Of a stretch of DNA of 64,000 bases, positions 42,780-51,002 are shown piece after piece. The first letter of the stretch is position 1; the number at the start of each line of letters is the position of its first letter. The notes beneath the pieces are model-generated. The model worked only from the letters and a program-made list of their open reading frames with translations. It did no database searches and was not told the DNA's origin. The position numbers and the translations under genes were made by a program. Source of the DNA: Candidatus Ozemibacter sibiricus (GTDB lineage Bacteria > Muiribacteriota > Ozemobacteria > Ozemobacterales > Ozemobacteraceae); contig QOQW01000025.1 in assembly GCA_003327425.1 (NCBI GenBank), positions 1 to 64,000 on the forward strand. The letters are read 5' to 3'.

Positions 42780-44501
42780 TCATTCCTCCCGACGATTGCG
42801 CAGCGACAAGGCGGCCAGCAGGGCATCGATCCAGCGAACGGCCAGGGAGGCGACCTCCTGCTCGAGCCATTGTCGGGCCGCGGCCGCCGACACCACATGC
42901 ACCCGCTCGGCCAGAGCGTTCAGACCGAGATCACGATCGAGCTGATCGAATCGGGCATCCCGGCGTTTGTGCAACCATTCGAGGAGCGTCGTTTTTTTGT
43001 TTTCCCCTTTGAGCTGACAGCGGCGAAGCTGATCGAGGGCTGGTCGCCGCAAGGCGTGTTCTCCTTCGCCAAGCCAGGTGGCAAGATGTCGAAGCGCCTC
43101 TTTGGGGGGATGGCCTAGCACCGTGCGCAGACGACCAAGCAGACTGGAAGTCGGTCGGCTCCGGGCCTGGGCCGCCAGACGCGCCGCCTGGTCAGCCACC
43201 AGGCGGGCCAGGCGCTTCTCCAAGAGCCGGCGCTGGATCAGATCCAAGACCGGGCTGGCCGGCGCCGCCGGGCCCGAGTGATCGAGCTTGGCGATGGTTC
43301 CCGGGCGCTGGGCTGGCGTCGCGGCCGGTCCGCTGTCGGCCACGGCCGCCTGGTCGGCCCAGACCGGGTCTGCGATGGTGAATTCATGGGAGAGAGATGG
43401 GAGAACCAAACACCGTCCGAAGCCTTCGGGTTGACGGTCTCCGATTCCGGCGATTTCCAGATCCAGGAGATGTTGGCGCGGAATGGGCGCCGTCGTCTTG
43501 AAAACGAGCACCGAACCCGCCGCCAGAGCGGGAACCTGGGGCAGGGCCAGTCGCCATTTCCGATTGAAGCCCCCGATCGTTGCGAACGCCCAACGACCCC
43601 ACTGCAAGTGGACTCGACCGTCGAGTCGGTCGGCCACGGCGCGCCAAGTCTGCGCCGGATTCCATTCGCCGGTATCGGGATCGCGGATGAGACAGGCGGC
43701 GGTCAGGAACACCCGGAACATCGAATCGGCCGGAAGCTGGTCGGGCAATGCGGCCCACGCGGCCGACGTTTCGCGGCCGCTCGCTGCCGCCCAGCTCACC
43801 GCGCCGCATCCACCATAGCCTCCGCTTCGGGAGCGCCCGACGAAGACGGTGGGCGGGAACAGCGAGCGCACCTTCTCTGCGAGGGCCTCGCATTCGGCCG
43901 GGCTGCCGCGCAGCAGCACCCCACCGCCGAACTGCTGGCCGGCTTCGAGGTATTCATAGGAGAAGATCGTGCCCCGGCGGGTCGGCCCGTGGGGAGAGGC
44001 TTCTTCCCAGGCGCGGCCCTTAGCCCGATCGCGCTGGTGGTGGAAGGTTCGCCCCACGCGCACCCGGACGAACTGCGGCTGAGGCCCATCGAGATCGACG
44101 AAGGGCGCCCCCGGCCGCTGCAAGGATTCCTTCGGCCAGGCGGCTTCTTCAGAGGAAGCGTCGGCCTGCTTGGCGGCCAGATCGATGACCTGGGGGGCGC
44201 CCTCCTTGGCTTCGCCATCTTTTTTCATCCGCCAGGATTGCGGAACAGGCCATGACCGCCGACCCTGGGCCAGAGGATAGGCATGCAGGAAGCAGACTCT
44301 TCCCGATAAAATCAAGTCGCGGAAGAGATCGCGCCGGCTCGGGTCGGTATCGGGATCGCCCAAGGCGCTGGCCAGCGCTCCACGGAAGCAGGATCCCGGA
44401 ATGAACGGCAGGGTGGCCGCCGAATTGGGATCGGCGCCCGGTCCGGTCACGATCGCCGGAGCCTGCAAGGTCAGGGTGAATGGCAGGAATCGACCGGTCA
44501 T
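42780..44501 (-). CDS. csx10: Csx10-like RAMP with helical C-terminal extension, module B
   Basis: 573 aa. FIPGSCFRGALASALGD near 33-50, RSRSGGYGGCGAVSW near 222 and the second RAMP half with GIGDRQPEGFGRCLVLP near 355. After a linker at about 380-400 comes about 170 residues of Arg/Leu/Ala-rich helix (QRRLLEKRLARLVADQAARL, EALRHLATWLGEGEHAL). Module B has no separate small subunit, so this tail may be a fused Cas11-like unit (inference). Confidence 0.78.
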   Translation of the reverse strand: MTGRFLPFTLTLQAPAIVTGPGADPNSAATLPFIPGSCFRGALASALGDPDTDPSRRDLFRDLILSGRVCFLHAYPLAQGRRSWPVPQSWRMKKDGEAKEGAPQVIDLAAKQADASSEEAAWPKESLQRPGAPFVDLDGPQPQFVRVRVGRTFHHQRDRAKGRAWEEASPHGPTRRGTIFSYEYLEAGQQFGGGVLLRGSPAECEALAEKVRSLFPPTVFVGRSRSGGYGGCGAVSWAAASGRETSAAWAALPDQLPADSMFRVFLTAACLIRDPDTGEWNPAQTWRAVADRLDGRVHLQWGRWAFATIGGFNRKWRLALPQVPALAAGSVLVFKTTAPIPRQHLLDLEIAGIGDRQPEGFGRCLVLPSLSHEFTIADPVWADQAAVADSGPAATPAQRPGTIAKLDHSGPAAPASPVLDLIQRRLLEKRLARLVADQAARLAAQARSRPTSSLLGRLRTVLGHPPKEALRHLATWLGEGEHALRRPALDQLRRCQLKGENKKTTLLEWLHKRRDARFDQLDRDLGLNALAERVHVVSAAAARQWLEQEVASLAVRWIDALLAALSLRNRREE

Positions 44502-45136
44502 GGCGTTTCTCCCCGGGCCAGGTTCTGGGTGAAAGCGAGGTCGCCATCGAGCGTGAGCCGGACATGGCCCCGCCCACGGTGACGGCCAAGGCCGGCTTGG
44601 CGAGTGGTCAGAGCGCTGAGAGCCAGCACTCTCACTTCGTCAACTCCTGGAGAAATCGACCAATGCAGAGGGGCGAACAACGCCACCCCCTTCAGGACCA
44701 CCCGTACCGAGCGGAGCGTCTTGTCGGCAGGAGCGCGGCGCATCCTGTCTTCGGCGGTTTGCCAGCGGATATCGCACAGACTGTCCAATACTTCCTGCGG
44801 ACTCAATGGGTGGTTAGGGCGTTGGAGAGCGGCCCGTATGGTGGTTCTGGTCGTTTCCTCGAGCTGGCCGTCTCCGAGGTGGAGGATATTGGCGCCTTGG
44901 CAATCTTTCTCTACGCCGAAGACCCGGCGAGCCGCGGGCGCCAGGCTCGGAAAAGCGCCAGCCATCGACAGCCAGGCGTCACGCAACAGGCCCCGCAACG
45001 TTTTTCCAGACACGATCGGCAGCCCCTCTGCCGAATGCTCGACCTCGATATCGACGACTCCCGGTGTTCCTTCGCCCGCCGAAAACGTCGTGTCCGACAA
45101 CAATTCGACCTGGATCCATCTGGGAATGCGCATCAT
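44498..45136 (-). CDS. Csm3-like Cas7 RAMP, module B
   Basis: 212 aa, start overlapping the cas10 stop. FSAGEGTPGVVDIEVEHS near 17-35 with the candidate RNA-cleaving Asp, LPIVSGKTLRGLLRDAWLSM next, VFGVEKDCQG near 73 and GLGRHRGRGHVRLTL near 188. Cas7 backbone subunit of module B. Confidence 0.88.
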   Translation of the reverse strand: MMRIPRWIQVELLSDTTFSAGEGTPGVVDIEVEHSAEGLPIVSGKTLRGLLRDAWLSMAGAFPSLAPAARRVFGVEKDCQGANILHLGDGQLEETTRTTIRAALQRPNHPLSPQEVLDSLCDIRWQTAEDRMRRAPADKTLRSVRVVLKGVALFAPLHWSISPGVDEVRVLALSALTTRQAGLGRHRGRGHVRLTLDGDLAFTQNLARGETP

Positions 45137-46710
45137 CGACCTCCTGGCGCGGCGGCCTGGTGGGTATTCCTGCCGGGGAGATGCTGGCAAAGATCGAGCA
45201 GCTCGATCGCGTCCAGCAGCGGGGTGCGGTTTTTGTCGCAAAATCCCTGTTCGATCGGTGGGGGCAAGCGAAGATTCGGCACGCTCACGCGCCAAGCGTC
45301 GAACGCCTGCCTGACCCCTTCCGGCCCCTGCCGCACCACCTCGGCCAGTTCTTTGATCTTGTGGCGGCGGGTCCGCCATACCGGCCCATGAAAGCTGAAT
45401 TCATAGGTTCCCAGCAGGGTGTCGGCCACCCACGGCCAATCGAGGGTTGAACCCTGGTGGGGCGAACACCGATAGGGCCGGCAGGTCAAAGAAAAGCTTC
45501 CTGAGCGGTAGGTCCGTTGGCGGTAGCTCTCGAGATCATCGAAGTCGCCGCCCCCGCCGATGTGCCAGTCCAAAGCCAGGTCATCGCTGGCGCCATCGGC
45601 TTGCAACGCCCTTTTGGCCGAGCGGCAGAGATGCTCGGCCAACGCATAGGCCCGGGAAAACGGCGAGTGCGTCTTGACCAGAGCCAGGCCGGCGCAAGCC
45701 CCGATGGTTCCCAGGTAAGGGACCGTAGCGTTCGCGAAGGCCTCGAGCGCCACCCTGGCCGTCGCCCAGGCCAGGCGGCCATCGCACACATACGTCAAAT
45801 CGTCCCCGCCCAGAATCAGCGGGCGCAAGGGCAGATACACCCGGTCCTTTGCTCGGTGAAGAGCGAAATTGAGCTGGGGAATGGCCCCAGTCATCAAAAC
45901 TTTATCTTCGGCCCGCAGAAGATGCTGGCTCACGCGCTGCACGATGGCCGCCAACGCTTGCTCGCCGATCCGATCGAGAGCGCTCGACCAATCGCGATAT
46001 GCTTGCTTGACTTTCGCATCTGACAGACCTCGAGTCGCCGCACCTTTCAGCCACTTGGAAATCTTGGCGCCGATCCGGTTGCCATCGATATGGACCACGG
46101 CCAGGAAACTGCGCTCGCCGGTGGACCGGCCCAGGTGGTCGAGTTCGAGCGGAAAAGCCAAGGCCTCGGGCTCGGTTGGCAGGAATCGTTCCCAACGTCG
46201 ATTCGCCGAGGGAAGGAAGGATTGAAGCTCCCGCAGGGTGGCCGATACCGGCTGGCTGCCATCGTCAGGATCGGTTCCGGTCGCCACCTGGCCGGTTCGC
46301 GCACAGGCGGCGGTCACCCCCCAGCCCTGGGTCGCCGGCCCATCTAGGCGTTGGGTCTTGGCGACGGCCGCATCGGTGTAGACGCGATCGATCGCCTCAG
46401 CCAAGGAGCCTGGCTGGAATGCCCGATGCACGATTACCGCCCCCAGGGCGGGCAGGTGGTCGTACAAGCGCCGGGAAAACGAGGCCGCGAACCGGTGCGC
46501 TCCCGCGAGGTCGGGAAATTCGAGCAGGGCATTTCCACCGCCAGACAGCAGAATCGAACCGGGCCCTTTCAACTCGGCAAGCCACCCTTCGGAATCGTCG
46601 GAACAGATCAGCCGGATGGCTTGAGAAGCGGCGACCGCATCTCGCAAGCGGTTCGAGCCGAAAATGAATTCTTGAATGCCTAGCAGGTCAATAGCGGTCA
46701 GAACGGGCAC
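45133..46710 (-). CDS. cas10: Cas10 of type III-D-like module B
   Basis: 525 aa from GTG 46708-46710, with GAGGAGG upstream. Begins VPVLTAIDLLGIQEFIFGSN, the typical Cas10/Cmr2 palm-1 entry without an HD domain. VHIDGNRIGAKISKWL near 205 and LILGGDDLTYVCDG near 297-310 (GGDD) give cyclic oligoadenylate synthesis. No clear zinc ribbon. Heads the leftward module B operon in which all genes overlap or are three bases apart. Confidence 0.95.
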   Translation of the reverse strand: MPVLTAIDLLGIQEFIFGSNRLRDAVAASQAIRLICSDDSEGWLAELKGPGSILLSGGGNALLEFPDLAGAHRFAASFSRRLYDHLPALGAVIVHRAFQPGSLAEAIDRVYTDAAVAKTQRLDGPATQGWGVTAACARTGQVATGTDPDDGSQPVSATLRELQSFLPSANRRWERFLPTEPEALAFPLELDHLGRSTGERSFLAVVHIDGNRIGAKISKWLKGAATRGLSDAKVKQAYRDWSSALDRIGEQALAAIVQRVSQHLLRAEDKVLMTGAIPQLNFALHRAKDRVYLPLRPLILGGDDLTYVCDGRLAWATARVALEAFANATVPYLGTIGACAGLALVKTHSPFSRAYALAEHLCRSAKRALQADGASDDLALDWHIGGGGDFDDLESYRQRTYRSGSFSLTCRPYRCSPHQGSTLDWPWVADTLLGTYEFSFHGPVWRTRRHKIKELAEVVRQGPEGVRQAFDAWRVSVPNLRLPPPIEQGFCDKNRTPLLDAIELLDLCQHLPGRNTHQAAAPGGR

Positions 46711-46849
46711 ACTTCCAACCTCCTCTTCGTCGCGCGATGGGTTGCAAGAGCAAGAGACAGAGGGCGGTAGCGCGAGACGACGGGCACGGCTTCCACTTTC
46801 TCGCCCTCGACGATCCTCGCTTCGCTTTGCTTCATTCGCGAACCAAAGT

Positions 46850-46877
46850 AGCATATTCAAATGCCGATGTCTGTCAG
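46850..46877 (-). promoter_or_regulatory. Promoter of module B
   Basis: On the minus strand CTGACA, 16 bases, TATGCT: a host-type -35/-10 pair. It would give a leader of about 130 bases before the cas10 GTG. The same 271-base region between divergent genes also serves the EcsC-family gene on the plus strand. Confidence 0.5.
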
Positions 46878-46981
46878 GGAAATCACCTACAAAATCGCAC
46901 CACAGAACCCTAGACCGTTCGCTCCATGGCCTCGCAGAGGACCAGCCCATGGGGGTGCTATTCTTGCAAGGGAGGAATCTT

Positions 46982-47698
46982 ATGGCTGCGCTCGATGAAA
47001 GCATGATCTCGAAAGCTCTGGCGTGGGCGTATGAGAGCGCTCTCGCCCCGGGCGGGAGGGGAATCGAATCGGCCTACGATCTGGCCAGGGAGTACGGGGC
47101 GGGCGAGGGCTCGCTCGCAAGCAAGGTCGATGCGTTCATCCGGTGGCAGAAGGCGAAAGCCGGGATGGCCGGGTTCGTCGCCGGGCTGGGCGGTTTGCTG
47201 ACCCTGCCGGTGGCGGTGCCGGCCAATATCGCCAGCGTGCTGTTCATTCAGGTGCGCATGATCGCGGCCATCGCCATCATGTGCGGGCACGACCCCCGGG
47301 AAGATCGGGTGAAGACCCTCATCTTCGCCTGCCTTTGCGGCTCGGAAGCCAAGGAGATCCTCAAGCACGCCGGCATCCAGCTCGGCAAAAAAGTGGCCGA
47401 ACAGGCGATCCGTCGGCTCTCGGTCGAAATGATCAAGCAGATCAACAAGATGGTAGGGTTTCGGCTGGTCACCAAATTCGGCCAGACCGGCCTCGTCAAC
47501 CTCGGCAAGGCCATTCCCTTCCTCGGTGGAATCATCAGCGGCACGGTCGACCTGCTCGCCACCGATGCCATCGGCGCCGTCGCCAAAGCGAGCTTCCTCG
47601 ACGAACCCTCGGAGGATCAGCGTTCGGAAGACTCGCCAGAGTCAGAAAGCCCAGAAGCCCCAGAAAACCCAGAAGATCCAGGAAGCTCAGCCCCCTAG
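46982..47698 (+). CDS. EcsC-family protein
   Basis: 238 aa from ATG 46982 behind GGGAGG. Central region AKAGMAGFVAGLGGLLTLPV...ASVLFIQVRMIAAIAIMCGH and the C-terminal GLVNLGKAIPFLGGIISGTV match the EcsC domain. These are membrane-associated proteins of unclear function near ABC exporters or defence genes in many bacteria. C-terminal 35 residues are acidic and Pro-rich. Divergent from module B and convergent with the acyltransferase; whether it belongs to the defence island is unclear. Confidence 0.75.
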   Translation: MAALDESMISKALAWAYESALAPGGRGIESAYDLAREYGAGEGSLASKVDAFIRWQKAKAGMAGFVAGLGGLLTLPVAVPANIASVLFIQVRMIAAIAIMCGHDPREDRVKTLIFACLCGSEAKEILKHAGIQLGKKVAEQAIRRLSVEMIKQINKMVGFRLVTKFGQTGLVNLGKAIPFLGGIISGTVDLLATDAIGAVAKASFLDEPSEDQRSEDSPESESPEAPENPEDPGSSAP

Positions 47699-48904
47699 GA
47701 GCATGCGCAGCGGCAGAGGCGGCCGGCGGAAGCGGCAGCGCAGCGGTGGCAGGACCCAGACGGTGAGACCGACGAAGAACCCGATGAAGGCGGCGGCGAG
47801 GAGCAGGAAGGGCCCCATGGTCAGGGCGCCGAACCAGGGGGTCAGCACGAACTTGATCAAGAGACCGTGCGCAACGTAGATCAAGAGGGCGGCCTCGCCG
47901 AGGCGGCACAGCCAACGGCCGATCAGGCCATACGAAGCATCGTCCGAAGCCGGTGACCGAGGAGCGCCGACCGCGCCGGGGGAGGCCGGTTCCTCGGCGT
48001 AAACGAGCAGCAGCCCGAGCAGGCCGGTGGCGAACAAGAGGTAGCCGATCACGGCCGGGTAGAACAGCTCGCTGTACCCGACCCGGGTGTACTGCTCGCC
48101 GGGCCAGGCCCACCACAAGCCGAGGCCGACGACCAGCAGCAGGCCAGCCACGGGCGGCAGGCGGCCGTCACGAAACGAGCGGGGCGCCGACCCCCAGCGC
48201 CAATCGGCCGCCCAGGCGCCCAGCAGGGTAAAGCCCAGCCACGGCGCCAGCGGGAAGTCGCCGGTAACGGTCCAGTTGTAGACGACCTGACGCCACTCGG
48301 ACAGAAGGTCGAGCGGGCGGCGCTGCGCCATCAACAGGTAGAAGGAGGGTTCGCGTTCGTAGCCCCAGACCGCCCGCAACCCATGCGGCAGCAGGAACAG
48401 CCCGAGCGCCAGGGCGGGCCGCCAGGCCATCGGCAGCCGCATCGCCAGCCAGGCCACCGGAAGCGACACGCCCAGCAGGTACAAGACATCCATGGTCGTG
48501 CCGGGCCAGATCTTCCAGACCAGGATGTCCTGCAAGCCGGCCCAGAACAGCAACCACGCCCCGCGCGCCACGACATGCCCGAGCCCCTGCTGCTTGCGCC
48601 GCACGCCGAAGCCGACCATCAGGCCGGCCAAGAAGACGAACAGCGGCGCGGCGAACGAACTCGCCACCCGGAACCAGAAGGGATGCGGCTCGACCAGCAG
48701 CGTGGCCGACATATTGGCCGGGATCATGGTGACGACGGCCAGTCCTCGCAGCCAGTCGATCCAGGGCAGCCGCCCGCGGCCCGGCGTCTCGCCTCCCGCC
48801 TGGGGCTCCAAAGTCGCCTCGCTCGCGGTCGAAGCAAAGCCGAGGGAAGGCACTGCTCCCGGCTCGTCTTGCCGCTTTTCTGCCATCACGCCAGTCTCGC
48901 TCAT
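47687..48904 (-). CDS. DUF1624/HGSNAT-like membrane acyltransferase
   Basis: 405 aa from ATG 48902-48904 behind GGGAGG. After about 45 soluble residues, IDWLRGLAVVTMIPANMSAT begins a multi-pass membrane protein with about ten segments; the DWLRG motif is typical of the DUF1624/heparan-alpha-glucosaminide N-acetyltransferase-like group. Likely acylates an envelope sugar or polymer. Inner membrane. Confidence 0.75.
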   Translation of the reverse strand: MSETGVMAEKRQDEPGAVPSLGFASTASEATLEPQAGGETPGRGRLPWIDWLRGLAVVTMIPANMSATLLVEPHPFWFRVASSFAAPLFVFLAGLMVGFGVRRKQQGLGHVVARGAWLLFWAGLQDILVWKIWPGTTMDVLYLLGVSLPVAWLAMRLPMAWRPALALGLFLLPHGLRAVWGYEREPSFYLLMAQRRPLDLLSEWRQVVYNWTVTGDFPLAPWLGFTLLGAWAADWRWGSAPRSFRDGRLPPVAGLLLVVGLGLWWAWPGEQYTRVGYSELFYPAVIGYLLFATGLLGLLLVYAEEPASPGAVGAPRSPASDDASYGLIGRWLCRLGEAALLIYVAHGLLIKFVLTPWFGALTMGPFLLLAAAFIGFFVGLTVWVLPPLRCRFRRPPLPLRMLLGG

Positions 48905-49131
48905 TCGAAGCCTCCCTTGGCGAGACAAGATACCGGAAACCAGGAGGATTCGCCATTCAGGGTCAGGGGCGACCGCCGGCCTTCCAGGATCATTCGAGGC
49001 TGGGCGCCCCTGACGAGAGGCACCGACAAGTCCGTTCCGAAACACCCATGACAAGATGGCCAGGGAAGCCCCCTGGCCAGGCGCTTCCCCGACCAAGAAC
49101 ACCCCCCCGCAGAGACCGCCTGGGGCCAGTG

Positions 49132-49196
49132 GCGCCTGGCCCCGAATCGCTGCCAGCCGAACGCGCCGGGTTCGGCTGGCGGAGGGCCAGGTGCGC
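49132..49196. other. Long hairpin in the 48.9-49.3 kb intergenic region
   Basis: Perfect 11-bp stem GCCAGCCGAAC / GTTCGGCTGGC around a 7-base loop, enclosed by an outer pair GCGCCTGGCCC / GGGCCAGGTGCGC. The 385-base space between divergent genes (48905-49289) holds no other feature except two TGATCA palindromes just before 49270. Confidence 0.6.
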
Positions 49197-49289
49197 GGCT
49201 CGCCCACCGAGGCGCCGCTGTCACAAACGGGTTGCCTTGGTGGTCGATCTGATGGATGATCAGGAATGATCATCAAAGGAGGACAGGCC

Positions 49290-50732
49290 ATGCACGACAA
49301 CGCTCGATTCGCTCCCTGGCGCTGGGTTGGTATCATTTTCCTGCTGGTGATGGCCCTGCCGGCCGGCGGCCTGGCCGATGACCACCTCGAAGTCATGTAC
49401 CAGAAAGTGATCCAGGCCGCGATCAAGCACGACCATCACCCGTGGCGGGACTTCATTCTGCGCCACGTCCTGCGCATCGACCCCGCGACCCTCGATCTGA
49501 TCCACATGGCCGCCAGTCAGGCTGAGATGCGAGGCTTCCCCATGCCGGGAGAACGCTGGCTCCGCTCGATCGGGCACCCCCAACTGGTCTACCGAGTCAA
49601 GCGCACCCGCATCCGCTCCGAACAGGAGCTGCACCAGGCCATGACCGGCGGAGCCGGCCCCCTGACCCGCGGCCAGACGGCCCTCATGACGATCTACCAG
49701 ACTCTCTCCTCCGAGCCCATCACCCGCCTGCGGCCGTTCGCCTTCCGGTCCAAGGTGCAGGTGGTACTGACCGATCTGAGCGTGATCGAAGAAGACCCCT
49801 TCATCGACCAGACCACGTACCAGGGTCGGCCCCTGCGGGCCATCATCAGCTTCGACTTCTGGCCCATGGCGGTGGGCGCCATCCAGTTCAGCTCGATCTA
49901 CTTCCTCCAGGCCTGGCGCGACGCCAATGGCAACTTCCAGTATGGGCTGCCTTCCCCGACGATCATTCGCAGCAATGCCATCCATGAGTATGCCCACACG
50001 CTCGATCGCATGCTGCCTCGGGTCTTTTCGCCCATCAGAGAGATCATGCAGACCGGATTCGTCATCGACAACATCCTGCGCTTCGCTAAAGAACGCAGCG
50101 GCTGCTACGGCAAAGATTCGGCCCATTTCCTCAACGAAGTCACCACCCCGTTGGCGGCCAGTCTCGAGGGGTGGGCCATTTTCCATGAGATGATCAACAG
50201 CGAGGAAGTGGCCGCCGAGATCCGCCGCCAGGTCGAACGGCTCGCCTTCGAGCGGCCGGGCCCTGTCACCTACACCTTCGACGGCGACTACGAACTGGTG
50301 AACTGGGACGACCCCCGCGTCACCGGCCCGGTGGCGCTGCGCGTGGAAGGCGTTCAGGCCTGCATCCTGTATCGCCTGGCCAGAGAGACCAGGGCGGATT
50401 GGCGTGGGGTCTGTCAGGCCTTCAGTCTCGTCAACCGCAACCTCCGCATCCTCCGCGATGTTCTGCGATCGTTCATCCACCTGTTCCCCGACCAGGCCGC
50501 CGACGCGATCCGGATCGTCGACGAAGAGACCCATGGCAAACTGACCCTGGACGAACTGACCGACCTGTTCGGCGATTCCCCGACCCTGGGACCTCTGTTG
50601 GCCAACCGCGGCCGGCCCGGCCCGGCTTTCTGCCCGGTCGAAGAGACCGAGTCCTCTGCCCCCCCGAGCGTCGACCCTCGCTCGTCGCTGCAGACCGGCC
50701 TCGAGGACATACTCGACCTGCCGACCGAATGA
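49290..50732 (+). CDS. Exported zinc-peptidase-like protein
   Basis: 480 aa from ATG 49290 behind AAGGAGG. Signal peptide 1-28 (WVGIIFLLVMALPAGGLA). HEYAH at 232-236 and EGWAIFHEM about 60 residues later give the HExxH...E ligand set of gluzincin-type metallopeptidases. The rest is helical. No precise family. Periplasmic or surface protein; substrate unknown. Confidence 0.7.
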   Translation: MHDNARFAPWRWVGIIFLLVMALPAGGLADDHLEVMYQKVIQAAIKHDHHPWRDFILRHVLRIDPATLDLIHMAASQAEMRGFPMPGERWLRSIGHPQLVYRVKRTRIRSEQELHQAMTGGAGPLTRGQTALMTIYQTLSSEPITRLRPFAFRSKVQVVLTDLSVIEEDPFIDQTTYQGRPLRAIISFDFWPMAVGAIQFSSIYFLQAWRDANGNFQYGLPSPTIIRSNAIHEYAHTLDRMLPRVFSPIREIMQTGFVIDNILRFAKERSGCYGKDSAHFLNEVTTPLAASLEGWAIFHEMINSEEVAAEIRRQVERLAFERPGPVTYTFDGDYELVNWDDPRVTGPVALRVEGVQACILYRLARETRADWRGVCQAFSLVNRNLRILRDVLRSFIHLFPDQAADAIRIVDEETHGKLTLDELTDLFGDSPTLGPLLANRGRPGPAFCPVEETESSAPPSVDPRSSLQTGLEDILDLPTE

Positions 50733-51002
50733 TCGTTCGCCCGACGGCCCGACGACTCGCCTGAGATCCTGCGGCCGCAGGCCCGACCACGGGCCTGCGG
50801 CCGTCGCTCGGCGCGTGCCTGAAAGCCGAGCTGGGCCGGACAAGCACGAGACGGCTGGCAGGCCAGATGGTGATCCCAGGCCTTTTTACCGACCTGATCA
50901 CCGCAGCCCATGCGATGAACACCGGCTCCGATGCTTGTCTGATGGCGCAGCGCATGCTACCCTTAAATAGAGACCCATCCAGGACTCCCTGGAGGTACCG
51001 AG

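Noticed and set aside
41625-43118. 497-codon plus-strand frame inside module B
   Set aside because: Shadow of the RAMP genes on the minus strand; no family motifs.
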